A DNA stretch of 11,864 nt from Spirochaetota bacterium (GTDB taxonomy: Bacteria; Spirochaetota; JAHITG01): assembly GCA_018817865.1 (NCBI GenBank), contig JAHITG010000257.1, forward strand, positions 1 through 11,864. Reading direction: 5' to 3'. Of this stretch, positions 1 through 7,075 are shown one piece after another; the first letter of the stretch is position 1; each line of letters starts with the position of its first letter. The notes under the pieces are model-generated. The model was not told the origin of the DNA, searched no databases, and saw only the letters and a program-made list of their open reading frames with translations. The translations under genes were made by a program, and so were the position numbers.

Positions 1-902
1 AACTGTATGAGAACACTATGTATAACATAAGCCTTAAAAAGATGATATCTGAAAAATTCAGCATTAACACTTTCTATGGAAGGAATAATTGGAGGTTTTA
101 CGGTGCTGCAGCAGCATCAACCAATCGGAGTGCATTCAGTGACAGGGAAGTCCCGGAGCTTGGCAGTATATATCCCAGCCCGGTTAAGTATAACGAGGAA
201 GGAATTTCAGCAGGCTTTGAAAGTTTTGAGATACCATGGCAGGGACTGATAAGCAAGTTCAACTATACGTATATTGGTGACTACTTTTATCTTTCTCCAT
301 ACACAAAAGAGACAGGCGATAGTTTCCATGGTGATTTTGATGATTTCCTCATAGGAAGGAAGTATATGCCCATAGATGGTGTTGGTTTTAATGCATCCCT
401 GGCCCAGTATATATGGTGGTTCAGGATAGCAGGAGAATGGTATAAGTATCACCTGAAATCCGGCAACAACAGGACGAAATGGGAGCAGTACTACAGCTTT
501 TCCAGGTCAAACCTTGCAGGGCTTGAGATCACATTTACTTATGGAATACGGCAATTGGACAGGTGGTATCTGGTACCTAAACTTGGCGAACCGGGATACA
601 TCCCTGACGGTTACTATTCGGACATGTACTGGGTAGTGCTTGAGTATTTCCTGGTGAACCGGGGCCATCTTATGGTGAAGTATAATTACAACGACATCAC
701 TGAGAAATATGAGACAGACACAGGCAATGTAAATGCAAAATATAAGGCAGAAGTATACTCCGCATCCTTTAAATACTATGTTACAATAAATGCACAGGTT
801 GAACTGGAATATAAATATACACATCCCAAAGAGTATATGGTCAAATCAGGTTACTGGCCTCCTGAGAATTTCATTTCAGCAAGGCTCAATGTTACATTCT
901 GA
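1..902 (+). CDS. Outer-membrane beta-barrel protein, 5' end outside the window (partial)
   Basis: The reading frame is open from the window edge (first full codon at nt 3), so the ATG at 18 is probably internal and the N-terminus with any signal peptide is missing. About 300 residues are visible. They are rich in Tyr, Trp, Phe and Gly in alternating patterns typical of amphipathic transmembrane beta-strands, separated by polar loops with Asp, Asn and Gly. The chain ends in a strand closing with V-T-F, the C-terminal aromatic signature recognised by the BAM complex. No enzymatic motif is visible. I infer an outer-membrane porin- or transporter-like barrel and cannot name the family or substrate. 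The next gene begins 20 nt downstream, so it probably shares a transcript with the following secreted protein and PorV-like gene. It shows no NPAG motif in the visible part, so it is not obviously a PorV/PorQ relative, but that motif would lie in the missing N-terminal region. Confidence 0.75.
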   Translation, partial: LYENTMYNISLKKMISEKFSINTFYGRNNWRFYGAAAASTNRSAFSDREVPELGSIYPSPVKYNEEGISAGFESFEIPWQGLISKFNYTYIGDYFYLSPYTKETGDSFHGDFDDFLIGRKYMPIDGVGFNASLAQYIWWFRIAGEWYKYHLKSGNNRTKWEQYYSFSRSNLAGLEITFTYGIRQLDRWYLVPKLGEPGYIPDGYYSDMYWVVLEYFLVNRGHLMVKYNYNDITEKYETDTGNVNAKYKAEVYSASFKYYVTINAQVELEYKYTHPKEYMVKSGYWPPENFISARLNVTF

Positions 903-922
903 TATATTGAGGAAGTTATTAA

Positions 923-2371
923 ATGCAAAAGAGACAGTGTATTATATTAATGGTACTGATTCTGTTGTTCCTGATTGATTATCCTGCAGGGGCTGAGCTT
1001 CTTGTTGATGATTTTGATATTCGCATTGATAAGAACCTTCTTGGAGGCAGTACGGGAAAAGAAGTTTTTCAGCCGGCATCCTTAAGCCTCTCCATAACAA
1101 ATGAACCTTCGGGAAGCGCATCATTAAAATTTATTTATGATAATATGAGCGGGCTTGGCAGGCTCTGGGAATATTACACTATTCCGGGTACAAACGGAAT
1201 GGACCTGTCTTCTTACAATACCTTGGGATTGAAATACAGGGGAAGAACCGGAGGAGAGCATTTTTCAATAGGAATGAAGGATGCCCTGGGGAATATTTCA
1301 TCAAAAACGATCGCTGTCCCGACGGTTGATACAGCATGGCATGATCTCTCAATTGCATTTTCAAATTTTTCCGGTATTGATGCTTCCGCAGTAAAACGGA
1401 TCTTAATAATGAATTATACCAACTACTATTCCAGTGGAACTTTCTTTATTGATGATATATCGGTTTCAAACAGTACTAAAGGGGTTGTTCTAAAAATTGA
1501 TGATTTCCAGGGATGTAATAAGAATATAAATAAGCTGGGATATGAGCATAATGCCAGGAAGAGCGGAACATCAACAGTAAGCTGGGACATAATTCCTGAT
1601 CCGGCATCTTCTCAAGGAGGGGGAATGTTAAGGATAAGCTATCAGAACCTGAACCTCTATCCTGCCTGGTGGGCATGGTGGAGTGCTCTTGCAAGTACTG
1701 ATCTTTCAGCATATGCTGACCTTTCTGAGTATGATCACATCTCTTTTCAGGTGAAAGGGGAACAGGGCGGTGAGCGTTTCATGATAAAGATAGTAACTCT
1801 CGAAGAGGATGAGAGCTCTGTCTATAGTGCAAGCTATCTTCCTCAGGGTGTTACAACCCGCTGGCAGGAGGTTACTATTCCGATATACGATTTTAAAGCG
1901 CCTCAGGGAATAGGCAGTAAATTGAATTTCTTAAAGAACCTGACCTTTCTCTATGACGATACATATCCGGGTGAAGGTACATTCTATATTGACCGGATAA
2001 AATTTTTAAAGGCGGATTCAGGTTTTGAAGGACAGTTCTCGGCAGATTCACCGATCAAATGGTTCAACCTGAGTAATATCACGTTTTCACCAAATAATGA
2101 CGGAAAGGCCGATTCGGTTATTTTCGAATATATCCTTCGTTCCCCTGCAACCGTATATCTGGCTGTCTATGATCTGTCAGGTACTATTGTTAAGATCATT
2201 TCCCGGAAAGCTGTAAATCAGCAGAATGAGGTCATTCATCAGAAAGAATGGACCGGTCTTAACAGTTCCTCAAAATTGGTAAAGAACGGGTTATACCTGT
2301 TTCAGCTGATCGCTGAGGATACAAATGGTAAAAAAGAGAAGATAATGAATTTACTTGAGGTTTTAAGGTAG
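923..2371 (+). CDS. Secreted protein: tandem carbohydrate-binding-like domains plus FlgD-like C-terminal domain
   Basis: This 482-residue product starts at ATG 923, with GAGGAAG (909-915) 7 nt upstream. Residues 1-24 form a signal peptide (basic start, Leu/Ile core, cleavage near AGA-EL). Two related jelly-roll-like domains follow. Domain 1 runs about 27-182 and domain 2 about 191-362. Each opens with D-D-F (29-31 and 193-195), carries a D-L-S-x-Y and a G-G-E-x-F segment, and closes with G-T-F-(F/Y)-I-D-(D/R)-I (from 172 and 352). This pattern resembles the galactose-binding-like CBM11/CIA30 group, so polysaccharide binding is an inference. From about 378 a C-terminal Ig-like domain carries F-S-P-N-N-D-G (388-394), a W-T-G and N-G-L-Y-L-F, as in FlgD-Ig or type IX sorting-like domains. 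No catalytic residues of a hydrolase are evident. The PorV-like gene starts 5 nt after the stop, which suggests the barrel handles this protein. It is probably displayed on the cell surface or released. Confidence 0.8.
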   Translation: MQKRQCIILMVLILLFLIDYPAGAELLVDDFDIRIDKNLLGGSTGKEVFQPASLSLSITNEPSGSASLKFIYDNMSGLGRLWEYYTIPGTNGMDLSSYNTLGLKYRGRTGGEHFSIGMKDALGNISSKTIAVPTVDTAWHDLSIAFSNFSGIDASAVKRILIMNYTNYYSSGTFFIDDISVSNSTKGVVLKIDDFQGCNKNINKLGYEHNARKSGTSTVSWDIIPDPASSQGGGMLRISYQNLNLYPAWWAWWSALASTDLSAYADLSEYDHISFQVKGEQGGERFMIKIVTLEEDESSVYSASYLPQGVTTRWQEVTIPIYDFKAPQGIGSKLNFLKNLTFLYDDTYPGEGTFYIDRIKFLKADSGFEGQFSADSPIKWFNLSNITFSPNNDGKADSVIFEYILRSPATVYLAVYDLSGTIVKIISRKAVNQQNEVIHQKEWTGLNSSSKLVKNGLYLFQLIAEDTNGKKEKIMNLLEVLR

Positions 2372-2376
2372 GTACA

Positions 2377-3351
2377 ATGAGAAATATCCGAATTACTATT
2401 TTGATGATCATTATTTTTACATGCACATATTCCACCCACGCATCAACCATGGATGCGTCCGGGATGATACTGACAGCTCCTGCAGGGGCAAGGGCAGGCG
2501 GAATGGGTGACGCATTTACTGCGGGAGAGGATTATATATATGCGCCGTATTTCAATCCGGCCGGGCTTTCCACCCTGAAACAAACCGGTTTTGCAATGAG
2601 CTACAGGTCTCTGTTTGAAGGGAACATGTTTGCAACAGCGGGAACAGGTTTAGTTTTAAACAGAAATTCCTTTGGAATGAACATAGGGTGGTTTGACGCA
2701 GGAACATTTGAGATGGTGTCAGATGACGGGACTGTATCAGATCATTCGGTAAGAATAGAAAACGATATCCTTTTAATGCTGTCCTACAGCCGTACTCTTA
2801 ATAATGAGATTTCATTAGGTGTGAATATAAAATATTTTCAAAGCACGCTTGCGGAACAGGCAAGCGCAAATACCTTTGCAGGTGATGCCGGCCTGCTCTG
2901 GAGGTTCCCGGATGAGAGGTTCAACTTTGCTCTGGTTGTACAGAATTTTGGCGGGAAGATAAAATATAATTCCCAGGAGAGTTCTCTTCCTTTAAATATT
3001 AAGACAGGTATTTCCTATGTTCTTGTTGAAGGCTGGGACCTGTGGCTTGAAAGGATTCCTCCTGCAGTTGAGAGTATAACACTGTTAATGGATATTGTTA
3101 AATATTTAATAGAGCCGTATCCTGACAATTTTTCTGAGGATATGGAGCTTAACCTCGGGGTAGAGGTTAAATTTTCATCACCTCTGTTCATAAGGGGAGG
3201 TTATAAGTTTAAGCCTGTATCAAATAACATTACTCTTGGTGCGGGTTTTAAATTCAGCATAGGGGCTGTTTCCTTAATGGCTGATTACGGTTTTGCCTGG
3301 GGCGGGATCCTGGGTAACAGTAATATTGTCAGCCTGTCAGCGATGTTTTAA
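2377..3351 (+). CDS. PorV/PorQ-family outer-membrane barrel protein
   Basis: This is a 324-residue product with a signal peptide (about 1-23, cleavage near THA-S). The mature N-terminus carries the family hallmark: a G-A-R-A-G-G-M-G-D-A-F-T-A stretch, then N-P-A-G-L at residues 60-64. The rest alternates hydrophobic and polar residues in strands, and the chain ends S-A-M-F with a terminal Phe. PorV (LptO) in Bacteroidota is an outer-membrane barrel that binds the C-terminal domain of type IX secretion cargo and delivers it to the PorU sortase. PorQ is a related component. Whether this relative does the same is inference, supported by its position 5 nt behind a gene whose product ends in a sorting-like domain. 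An AAGGTAGG purine run overlapping the upstream stop is a usable ribosome-binding site, consistent with translational coupling. Length is in the usual range for the family, and nothing looks broken. Confidence 0.85.
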   Translation: MRNIRITILMIIIFTCTYSTHASTMDASGMILTAPAGARAGGMGDAFTAGEDYIYAPYFNPAGLSTLKQTGFAMSYRSLFEGNMFATAGTGLVLNRNSFGMNIGWFDAGTFEMVSDDGTVSDHSVRIENDILLMLSYSRTLNNEISLGVNIKYFQSTLAEQASANTFAGDAGLLWRFPDERFNFALVVQNFGGKIKYNSQESSLPLNIKTGISYVLVEGWDLWLERIPPAVESITLLMDIVKYLIEPYPDNFSEDMELNLGVEVKFSSPLFIRGGYKFKPVSNNITLGAGFKFSIGAVSLMADYGFAWGGILGNSNIVSLSAMF

Positions 3352-3374
3352 GTATTTAGCTGTACGGCCATATA

Positions 3375-3394
3375 CTGCTGGATCAGCAGGTTTT
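3375..3394 (+). terminator. Weak hairpin with short T-run between the two first units
   Basis: CTGCTG (3375-3380) and CAGCAG (3384-3389) are perfect inverted repeats around a 3-nt loop, followed by G and TTTT (3391-3394). The position, 23 nt after the PorV-like stop in a 126-nt gap, suits a partial intrinsic terminator or attenuator. The 3-nt loop, 6-bp stem and only four Ts make it weak. It could let some transcription continue into the propeller gene. Confidence 0.35.
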
Positions 3395-3461
3395 CAGGTT
3401 GGTCAGTTAAAATTGCAGTGTCCCTTATGGATCACTGTATTTTATTAAAAGAAGCCCTGTT

Positions 3462-3468
3462 GAGGAGG
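3462..3468 (+). promoter_or_regulatory. Ribosome-binding site deciding the propeller-gene start
   Basis: GAGGAGG lies 9 nt before ATG 3478. The frame is also open back to a GTG at 3418, but that would place 20 charged residues ahead of the signal peptide and has no comparable Shine-Dalgarno sequence. The ATG is therefore preferred. Confidence 0.75.
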
Positions 3469-3477
3469 CGAGGTTTG

Positions 3478-5784
3478 ATGTATATAATAAATTATTCAAG
3501 ATCATTATTCAAACCGGTTTTTTTGATCTTTTTATTAAGTCTGCTCATGACCGCTGCTGTTCCGCTTCATGCCTACGAGTGGCAGAATATATTAGATACG
3601 GGTGAGTCAGGATGCTCACCTGTATTAAAGTATGATAACGGCATACTCCACATGGCTTATTTCAAGTGGTGGCCGACCGCTACCGGCGGAGCTTATTACA
3701 TGAAGAGTATTGACAATGGGGCAAGCTGGTCAATGCCAGTTGAGATAAAGAAGACAACCGGTACGGATGATAAAGTCAGGAACCTCAATATGGCGGTCAA
3801 CGGCAGTAAAGTTCTTATAACATGGCTGAATGTTGATTTCGGCGTCCCTTCCAATGTCGGGCCTATTTACAGCGCAGTCAGCACTGATTCAGGCGACACA
3901 TGGTCATCAAATGTCCTTGTAACGAACTGTTCCCCGGCCAATAACAGGAAGATAAAGCCTTCATGCGGTATCGACTCAAGCGGAAAGATGTATGTGGGGT
4001 GGTATGACGGGTATTTTATGACACGAAATTATATTTTTTCCGTTTCAACCAATAACGGGCAGGACTGGGCAATTGAAAAAAGGTATGCTTCAGGCCCCAT
4101 ATGCGGACTCGGTGATTTTACAGTCTCAGGGGATGACCTTTACATTACATATTCAAGGCACGGGTGGGCAGGGCTTTCTCATTATTCCAGCGTTTACCTT
4201 GTTAAAAAAGTCTCCGGTACCTGGGACGGTGCATGGACAACCGTGGATAATCATCAGATCTTTTTTACTCCTGGCTCTTCTCTTTATTACTGGTTTGCCT
4301 TTCCTGATATTGAGATCGATTCGAACAAAAACCAGCACATTGTATTCGACACCGGGGATGCGCGGCCGATCGAAGGTGCGCCGAATGATTATATCAGGAC
4401 TAATTCCAGGGTGATATACGAGACGTCAAAGGGATCGTGGGTAACTGCAAGGACTTTGGGAGTAGGGTACACGCCTTCAATAGGGATTGATGGTGATGAC
4501 AAACTCTATGTCACATATTATTACCAGTCGGGATATTCATCCGGACCTGTAAATGCATGGGGTGAAATAATGTACTGTGAAAGCAGTGACGGCGGGACAA
4601 ACTGGAGCACACCGGTTGCAATAGCATCAAATGTCTCTGACCCGTGGTTCAGCACCGACCTTGAGGATGTTCAGGCTCCGGTACACGGCAAGCATGCAAT
4701 GGCTGTTACTCCTGACGGTCAGGTCATAATTGCCTGGCGTGAGGATAATGTTGCTTCACCTCATATACTGGTGAGGTTAAAAGGTGCTTTCGGTGTCTCC
4801 TTTATTGATTTCAACACACCTGATCCTGATAATCATTCAACTTCAACAGTCAGGAATAACGGACCTTCATATGTGTATAAGAACGGTGAGACTGTCGACC
4901 TTACTGTGAGTGTCAGTGCAAATGCAGTTGTTACGGCTGATTTCTCAAGGCTTGATGACTCATCCTCTGCTGTATCAGTAGAATCATATAACAACAATGA
5001 CGGCACACGCAATATAATTTATGCCATCTCTTTAGACAACCTGTATGCAGGTAAAGAGCTCCCTGTTACCATAAAAGCTGTTCCCAGGGGAGGAGGATCA
5101 GCAGTTTACGACAGGAGTTTTCTTCTGGACCTGGCCAACCCGATCTACAGTGAGACGGGCGGGAAGTATGTAATGGGTGACGGGACATTGATAGAGATAC
5201 AGAAGGAGTCATTCGAGGCTGAATCCGTAAATATCTCTGTGAATAGAGCAGGTTTAATAAGAAAGATCACACCTTCAGGATTTCTTTTTAAAAAGCCTGC
5301 AACCCTGCGTATACCGTACACGGATGCACAGTTGAGTCTGGAAGGACTTGACGGATCTTCAATAGGTATGTTTAAAATGACCGGAGATACGACCGCCTAT
5401 ATCGGAGGGGATAAGGTGACGGACGAGTATGGGAACAATACCCTCCAGGCAAAGATCGATACCCTGGGTGACTATTTTATAAGTGCTTATATATCTTCTG
5501 CAGGAAATATAGCAAATTTTAAAGTATCAGGCTCGCTTGTTTCGCTGAACAATGACGGGGTAAATGATGCTGTCATCTTCAGTTTTGAATCTTCATGTTC
5601 TGAAGATAGTATTAAGATCGAGATATTTGATTCTTTAGGCCGTATCGTTAAAACACTGAAACAGGGACGGAGGAGCTGGTTCGGCGATAATGAACAGGGA
5701 AAAGAGGTGAGGTCAGGGCTTTATATTTACAAGGTACAAGCCTGTGGAGAGTATAAAGCGGGAAAGATAGTGGTGGTAAAATAA
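3478..5784 (+). CDS. Secreted seven-bladed BNR/Asp-box propeller protein with Ig-like, ZU5-like and C-terminal sorting-like domains
   Basis: From ATG 3478 the product has 768 residues. A signal peptide covers 1-32 (cleavage LHA-Y). A beta-propeller covers roughly 40-435. Seven repeats of the type P-x-(I/V)-x-(V/I)-D-x-x-G-x-(V/L)-x-(V/I)-x-W/Y start near residues 48, 101, 160, 212, 276, 333 and 405. Four Asp-box motifs S-x-(D/N)-x-G-x-x-W are clear (77-84, 135-142, 190-197, 369-376). Such motifs occur in sialidases and other propellers. I do not see the sialidase arginine triad, so a binding or structural role is safer than an enzyme call. An Ig-like domain (about 440-555) and a ZU5-like domain (about 562-670) follow, then a FlgD-like C-terminal domain from about 675 with L-N-N-D-G at 690-694 and G-L-Y-I-Y-K-V. 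In this copy the usual F-x-P before NNDG and the W-D-G motif are degenerate (S-L; W-F-G-D). A PorV-like gene follows after 16 nt. Confidence 0.82.
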   Translation: MYIINYSRSLFKPVFLIFLLSLLMTAAVPLHAYEWQNILDTGESGCSPVLKYDNGILHMAYFKWWPTATGGAYYMKSIDNGASWSMPVEIKKTTGTDDKVRNLNMAVNGSKVLITWLNVDFGVPSNVGPIYSAVSTDSGDTWSSNVLVTNCSPANNRKIKPSCGIDSSGKMYVGWYDGYFMTRNYIFSVSTNNGQDWAIEKRYASGPICGLGDFTVSGDDLYITYSRHGWAGLSHYSSVYLVKKVSGTWDGAWTTVDNHQIFFTPGSSLYYWFAFPDIEIDSNKNQHIVFDTGDARPIEGAPNDYIRTNSRVIYETSKGSWVTARTLGVGYTPSIGIDGDDKLYVTYYYQSGYSSGPVNAWGEIMYCESSDGGTNWSTPVAIASNVSDPWFSTDLEDVQAPVHGKHAMAVTPDGQVIIAWREDNVASPHILVRLKGAFGVSFIDFNTPDPDNHSTSTVRNNGPSYVYKNGETVDLTVSVSANAVVTADFSRLDDSSSAVSVESYNNNDGTRNIIYAISLDNLYAGKELPVTIKAVPRGGGSAVYDRSFLLDLANPIYSETGGKYVMGDGTLIEIQKESFEAESVNISVNRAGLIRKITPSGFLFKKPATLRIPYTDAQLSLEGLDGSSIGMFKMTGDTTAYIGGDKVTDEYGNNTLQAKIDTLGDYFISAYISSAGNIANFKVSGSLVSLNNDGVNDAVIFSFESSCSEDSIKIEIFDSLGRIVKTLKQGRRSWFGDNEQGKEVRSGLYIYKVQACGEYKAGKIVVVK

Positions 5785-5800
5785 AGAGGGATGTGAGTTG

Positions 5801-6691
5801 ATGGATCAGAAATTAAAAATATTTTATATATTCATGTGCTTAACTGTTTTTTCTATTAATAGAAGTCATGCCTCTTTTATACAGACAGGCGGAAGCGCAC
5901 GGCTTAAAGGTATGGGTGATGTATCAGTTTCGGCAACAGGCGTGGATGCGATCTTTGCAAATCCTGCTGGAATTTTAAGAGTAAGGTCTCTCGAGGCGGG
6001 ATTTGCCTACTCACCTTTATACACCGGACTGAATATACAGAAGAATTCTTTCGGCCTTGTCCTGCCATTCTCATCCTTAAATATCGGTCTCGGGTGGCTC
6101 AATTTTGATGCAGATATATATTCGGAGAACACTTTTATTTTTACCGGTGCATGGAAGCCTGTCCCCCAGATGTATGTTGGAGTAAAATACAGGTTCCTCA
6201 TTCAGAAGATCATGCTGACGGAGGCTGTTTCTGAAGGTATTGATGAAAACCTGACAGGCCACTGTATTGATATCGGTATTATCTATAAAATAAAGGAATT
6301 TCTCCATTTCGGGATAAATGCAGACAGCCTTCTGTCATCCAACCTTGCAAGGGAAGGCACAGAATATGCGGAAAGGATATTCACCGCAGGAGTATCGTAC
6401 AGGTATATGCCTGCCGGGATATCTTTTGTCAGGTATCTGACCTTTGCCGGAGAGTTGTCCTATCATTCCGAACAGGAAGACCGGCTGGTTCCGAAGATAG
6501 GGCTTGAGAGTGTAAGCGGTTCAGAAAAATTATCATTGATACTTCGTACAGGTTATGGAAGAAATGTAATAAGCCTGGGGCCGGGAATCCTTTTTTACGG
6601 TATAACTGTTGATTATGCTTATCTGTATAATATAAAGATAGAAGATATCGGTACATCTCATGTGATGTCCGTCAAATATAATGCTTTTTAA
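5801..6691 (+). CDS. PorV/PorQ-like outer-membrane barrel protein, second copy
   Basis: This is a 296-residue product. ATG 5801 is chosen with AAGAGGG (5784-5790) upstream. A TTG at 5798 in the same frame would add one residue and is also possible. The signal peptide ends near residue 23 (SHA-S). The mature start has G-G-S-A-R-L-K-G-M-G-D followed by N-P-A-G at 54-57, the same layout as the barrel gene at 2377. Alternating beta-strand patterns run to a terminal N-A-F. It follows the propeller gene by 16 nt and was presumably co-transcribed with it. The repeated order of sorting-domain protein then barrel suggests a partner role. It is diverged enough from the other two copies by eye that a recent duplication is unlikely. 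A transport role for a hydrophobic ligand, as in FadL-type barrels, is the main alternative. Confidence 0.8.
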   Translation: MDQKLKIFYIFMCLTVFSINRSHASFIQTGGSARLKGMGDVSVSATGVDAIFANPAGILRVRSLEAGFAYSPLYTGLNIQKNSFGLVLPFSSLNIGLGWLNFDADIYSENTFIFTGAWKPVPQMYVGVKYRFLIQKIMLTEAVSEGIDENLTGHCIDIGIIYKIKEFLHFGINADSLLSSNLAREGTEYAERIFTAGVSYRYMPAGISFVRYLTFAGELSYHSEQEDRLVPKIGLESVSGSEKLSLILRTGYGRNVISLGPGILFYGITVDYAYLYNIKIEDIGTSHVMSVKYNAF

Positions 6692-6740
6692 TAGTGACGA
6701 TTAAAAGATATACACTATTAATTAGTTCTTTTTTATTTAT
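6688..6740 (+). terminator. Probable intrinsic terminator after the second PorV-like gene
   Basis: TTAATAGTG (6688-6696) and CACTATTAA (6713-6721) form a perfect 9-bp stem with a 16-nt loop. The left arm overlaps the stop codon at 6689-6691. Four bases after the stem a T-rich stretch begins, including six Ts at 6729-6734. The stem is AT-rich, so efficiency is uncertain, but the position at a clear transcription boundary supports the call. Confidence 0.55.
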
Positions 6741-6851
6741 CTCTTATTTGCTGAAAAGGCTATATTTGAGGAGACAAGTGAAGTGATTGTAAAAGTTGCT
6801 GCTTACGAAAGAGCAAAATGCAGTAAAGAGTGAATTTTATCGAAAAAATAG

Positions 6852-6879
6852 TTGACTTTTTATTTTAATTTGATATTAT
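6852..6879 (+). promoter_or_regulatory. Strong sigma70-type promoter with extended -10
   Basis: TTGACT (6852-6857, five of six matches to TTGACA) is separated by 16 nt from TATTAT (6874-6879). The -10 is preceded by TG at 6871-6872, which forms the extended -10 TG-n-TATTAT. Transcription is predicted to begin near 6886 and to run into the subunit gene at 7076. This is the best promoter seen in the window and fits a highly expressed structural gene. Confidence 0.7.
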
Positions 6880-6899
6880 TCATTCAGCGATTGAATAAT
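6875..6899 (+). promoter_or_regulatory. Inverted repeat overlapping the -10 and start site, possible operator
   Basis: ATTATTCA (6875-6882) and TGAATAAT (6892-6899) are a perfect 8-bp inverted repeat with a 9-nt spacer. The left arm covers the -10 hexamer and the predicted start (about 6886) lies in the spacer. The transcript would lack most of the left arm, so this is more likely a DNA-binding site for a dimeric regulator than an RNA hairpin. The regulator is unknown. Confidence 0.4.
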
Positions 6900-7011
6900 G
6901 AGGAATACGGTCTTCTATTAAGAATACAAAAGCGACGGGGAATGAAAGAGAGTATTTAAATATATATTTATTGTTAACTCAATGAATGAAATAAAGGGGG
7001 GTGATAATTGC

Positions 7012-7027
7012 TAAACTGTTAAACTGT
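7012..7027 (+). repeat. Tandem 8-bp repeat in the leader
   Basis: TAAACTGT occurs twice head to tail (7012-7019 and 7020-7027), about 50 nt before the subunit start. It could be a protein or small-RNA contact site, or chance in AT-rich DNA. Confidence 0.4.
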
Positions 7028-7060
7028 AAATAATTTGAAGTAATAATTAAAAAAAATCAA

Positions 7061-7068
7061 AAAGGAGG
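7061..7068 (+). promoter_or_regulatory. Near-consensus ribosome-binding site of the subunit gene
   Basis: AAAGGAGG lies 7 nt before ATG 7076 within an A-rich, probably unstructured leader. It is among the best Shine-Dalgarno sequences in the window, as expected for an abundant product. Confidence 0.8.
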
Positions 7069-7075
7069 AAGTTAT

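Larger units (their letters stand above)
6692..7075 (+). other. 384-nt control region without a convincing gene
   Basis: This is the longest non-coding stretch in the window and is visibly AT-richer than the genes around it. It holds the terminator of the upstream unit, a strong promoter at 6852-6879, an inverted repeat over the -10 region, a predicted leader of about 190 nt, a G-run (6996-7001), an 8-bp tandem repeat (7012-7027) and the ribosome-binding site of the subunit gene. I recognise no riboswitch, T-box or tRNA. A 14-bp AT palindrome at 6957-6970 is probably a composition effect. Confidence 0.6.

Noticed and set aside
3413..3443. Possible promoter TTGCAG ... TATTTT before the propeller gene
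   Set aside because: The spacer is 19 nt and the -10 is poor. The two blocks could equally be transcribed from upstream through the weak hairpin.
3418..3477. GTG 3418 as start of the propeller gene
   Set aside because: It puts 20 mostly polar residues before the signal peptide and lacks a ribosome-binding site, whereas ATG 3478 has GAGGAGG at the right distance.
4073..4414. A 113-codon + strand frame inside the propeller gene
   Set aside because: It is fully contained in a gene with strong domain evidence in another frame and shows no recognisable protein features.
3478..4800. Sialidase (neuraminidase) activity for the propeller protein
   Set aside because: Asp-boxes are present, but they occur in many non-enzymatic propellers. 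The arginine triad, the F/Y-R-I-P motif and the catalytic Tyr/Glu pair were not found by eye.
6783..6833. Sixteen-codon frame from GTG with GAGGAG (6768-6773) upstream
   Set aside because: The frame is short, has no recognisable sequence, and lies upstream of the promoter and downstream of the terminator. The purine run is common in this AT-rich DNA. It would need conservation to be credible.
6957..6970. Perfect 14-bp palindrome TAAATATATATTTA
   Set aside because: It is made only of A and T within an AT-rich leader, so it is likely by chance and too weak as an RNA hairpin.
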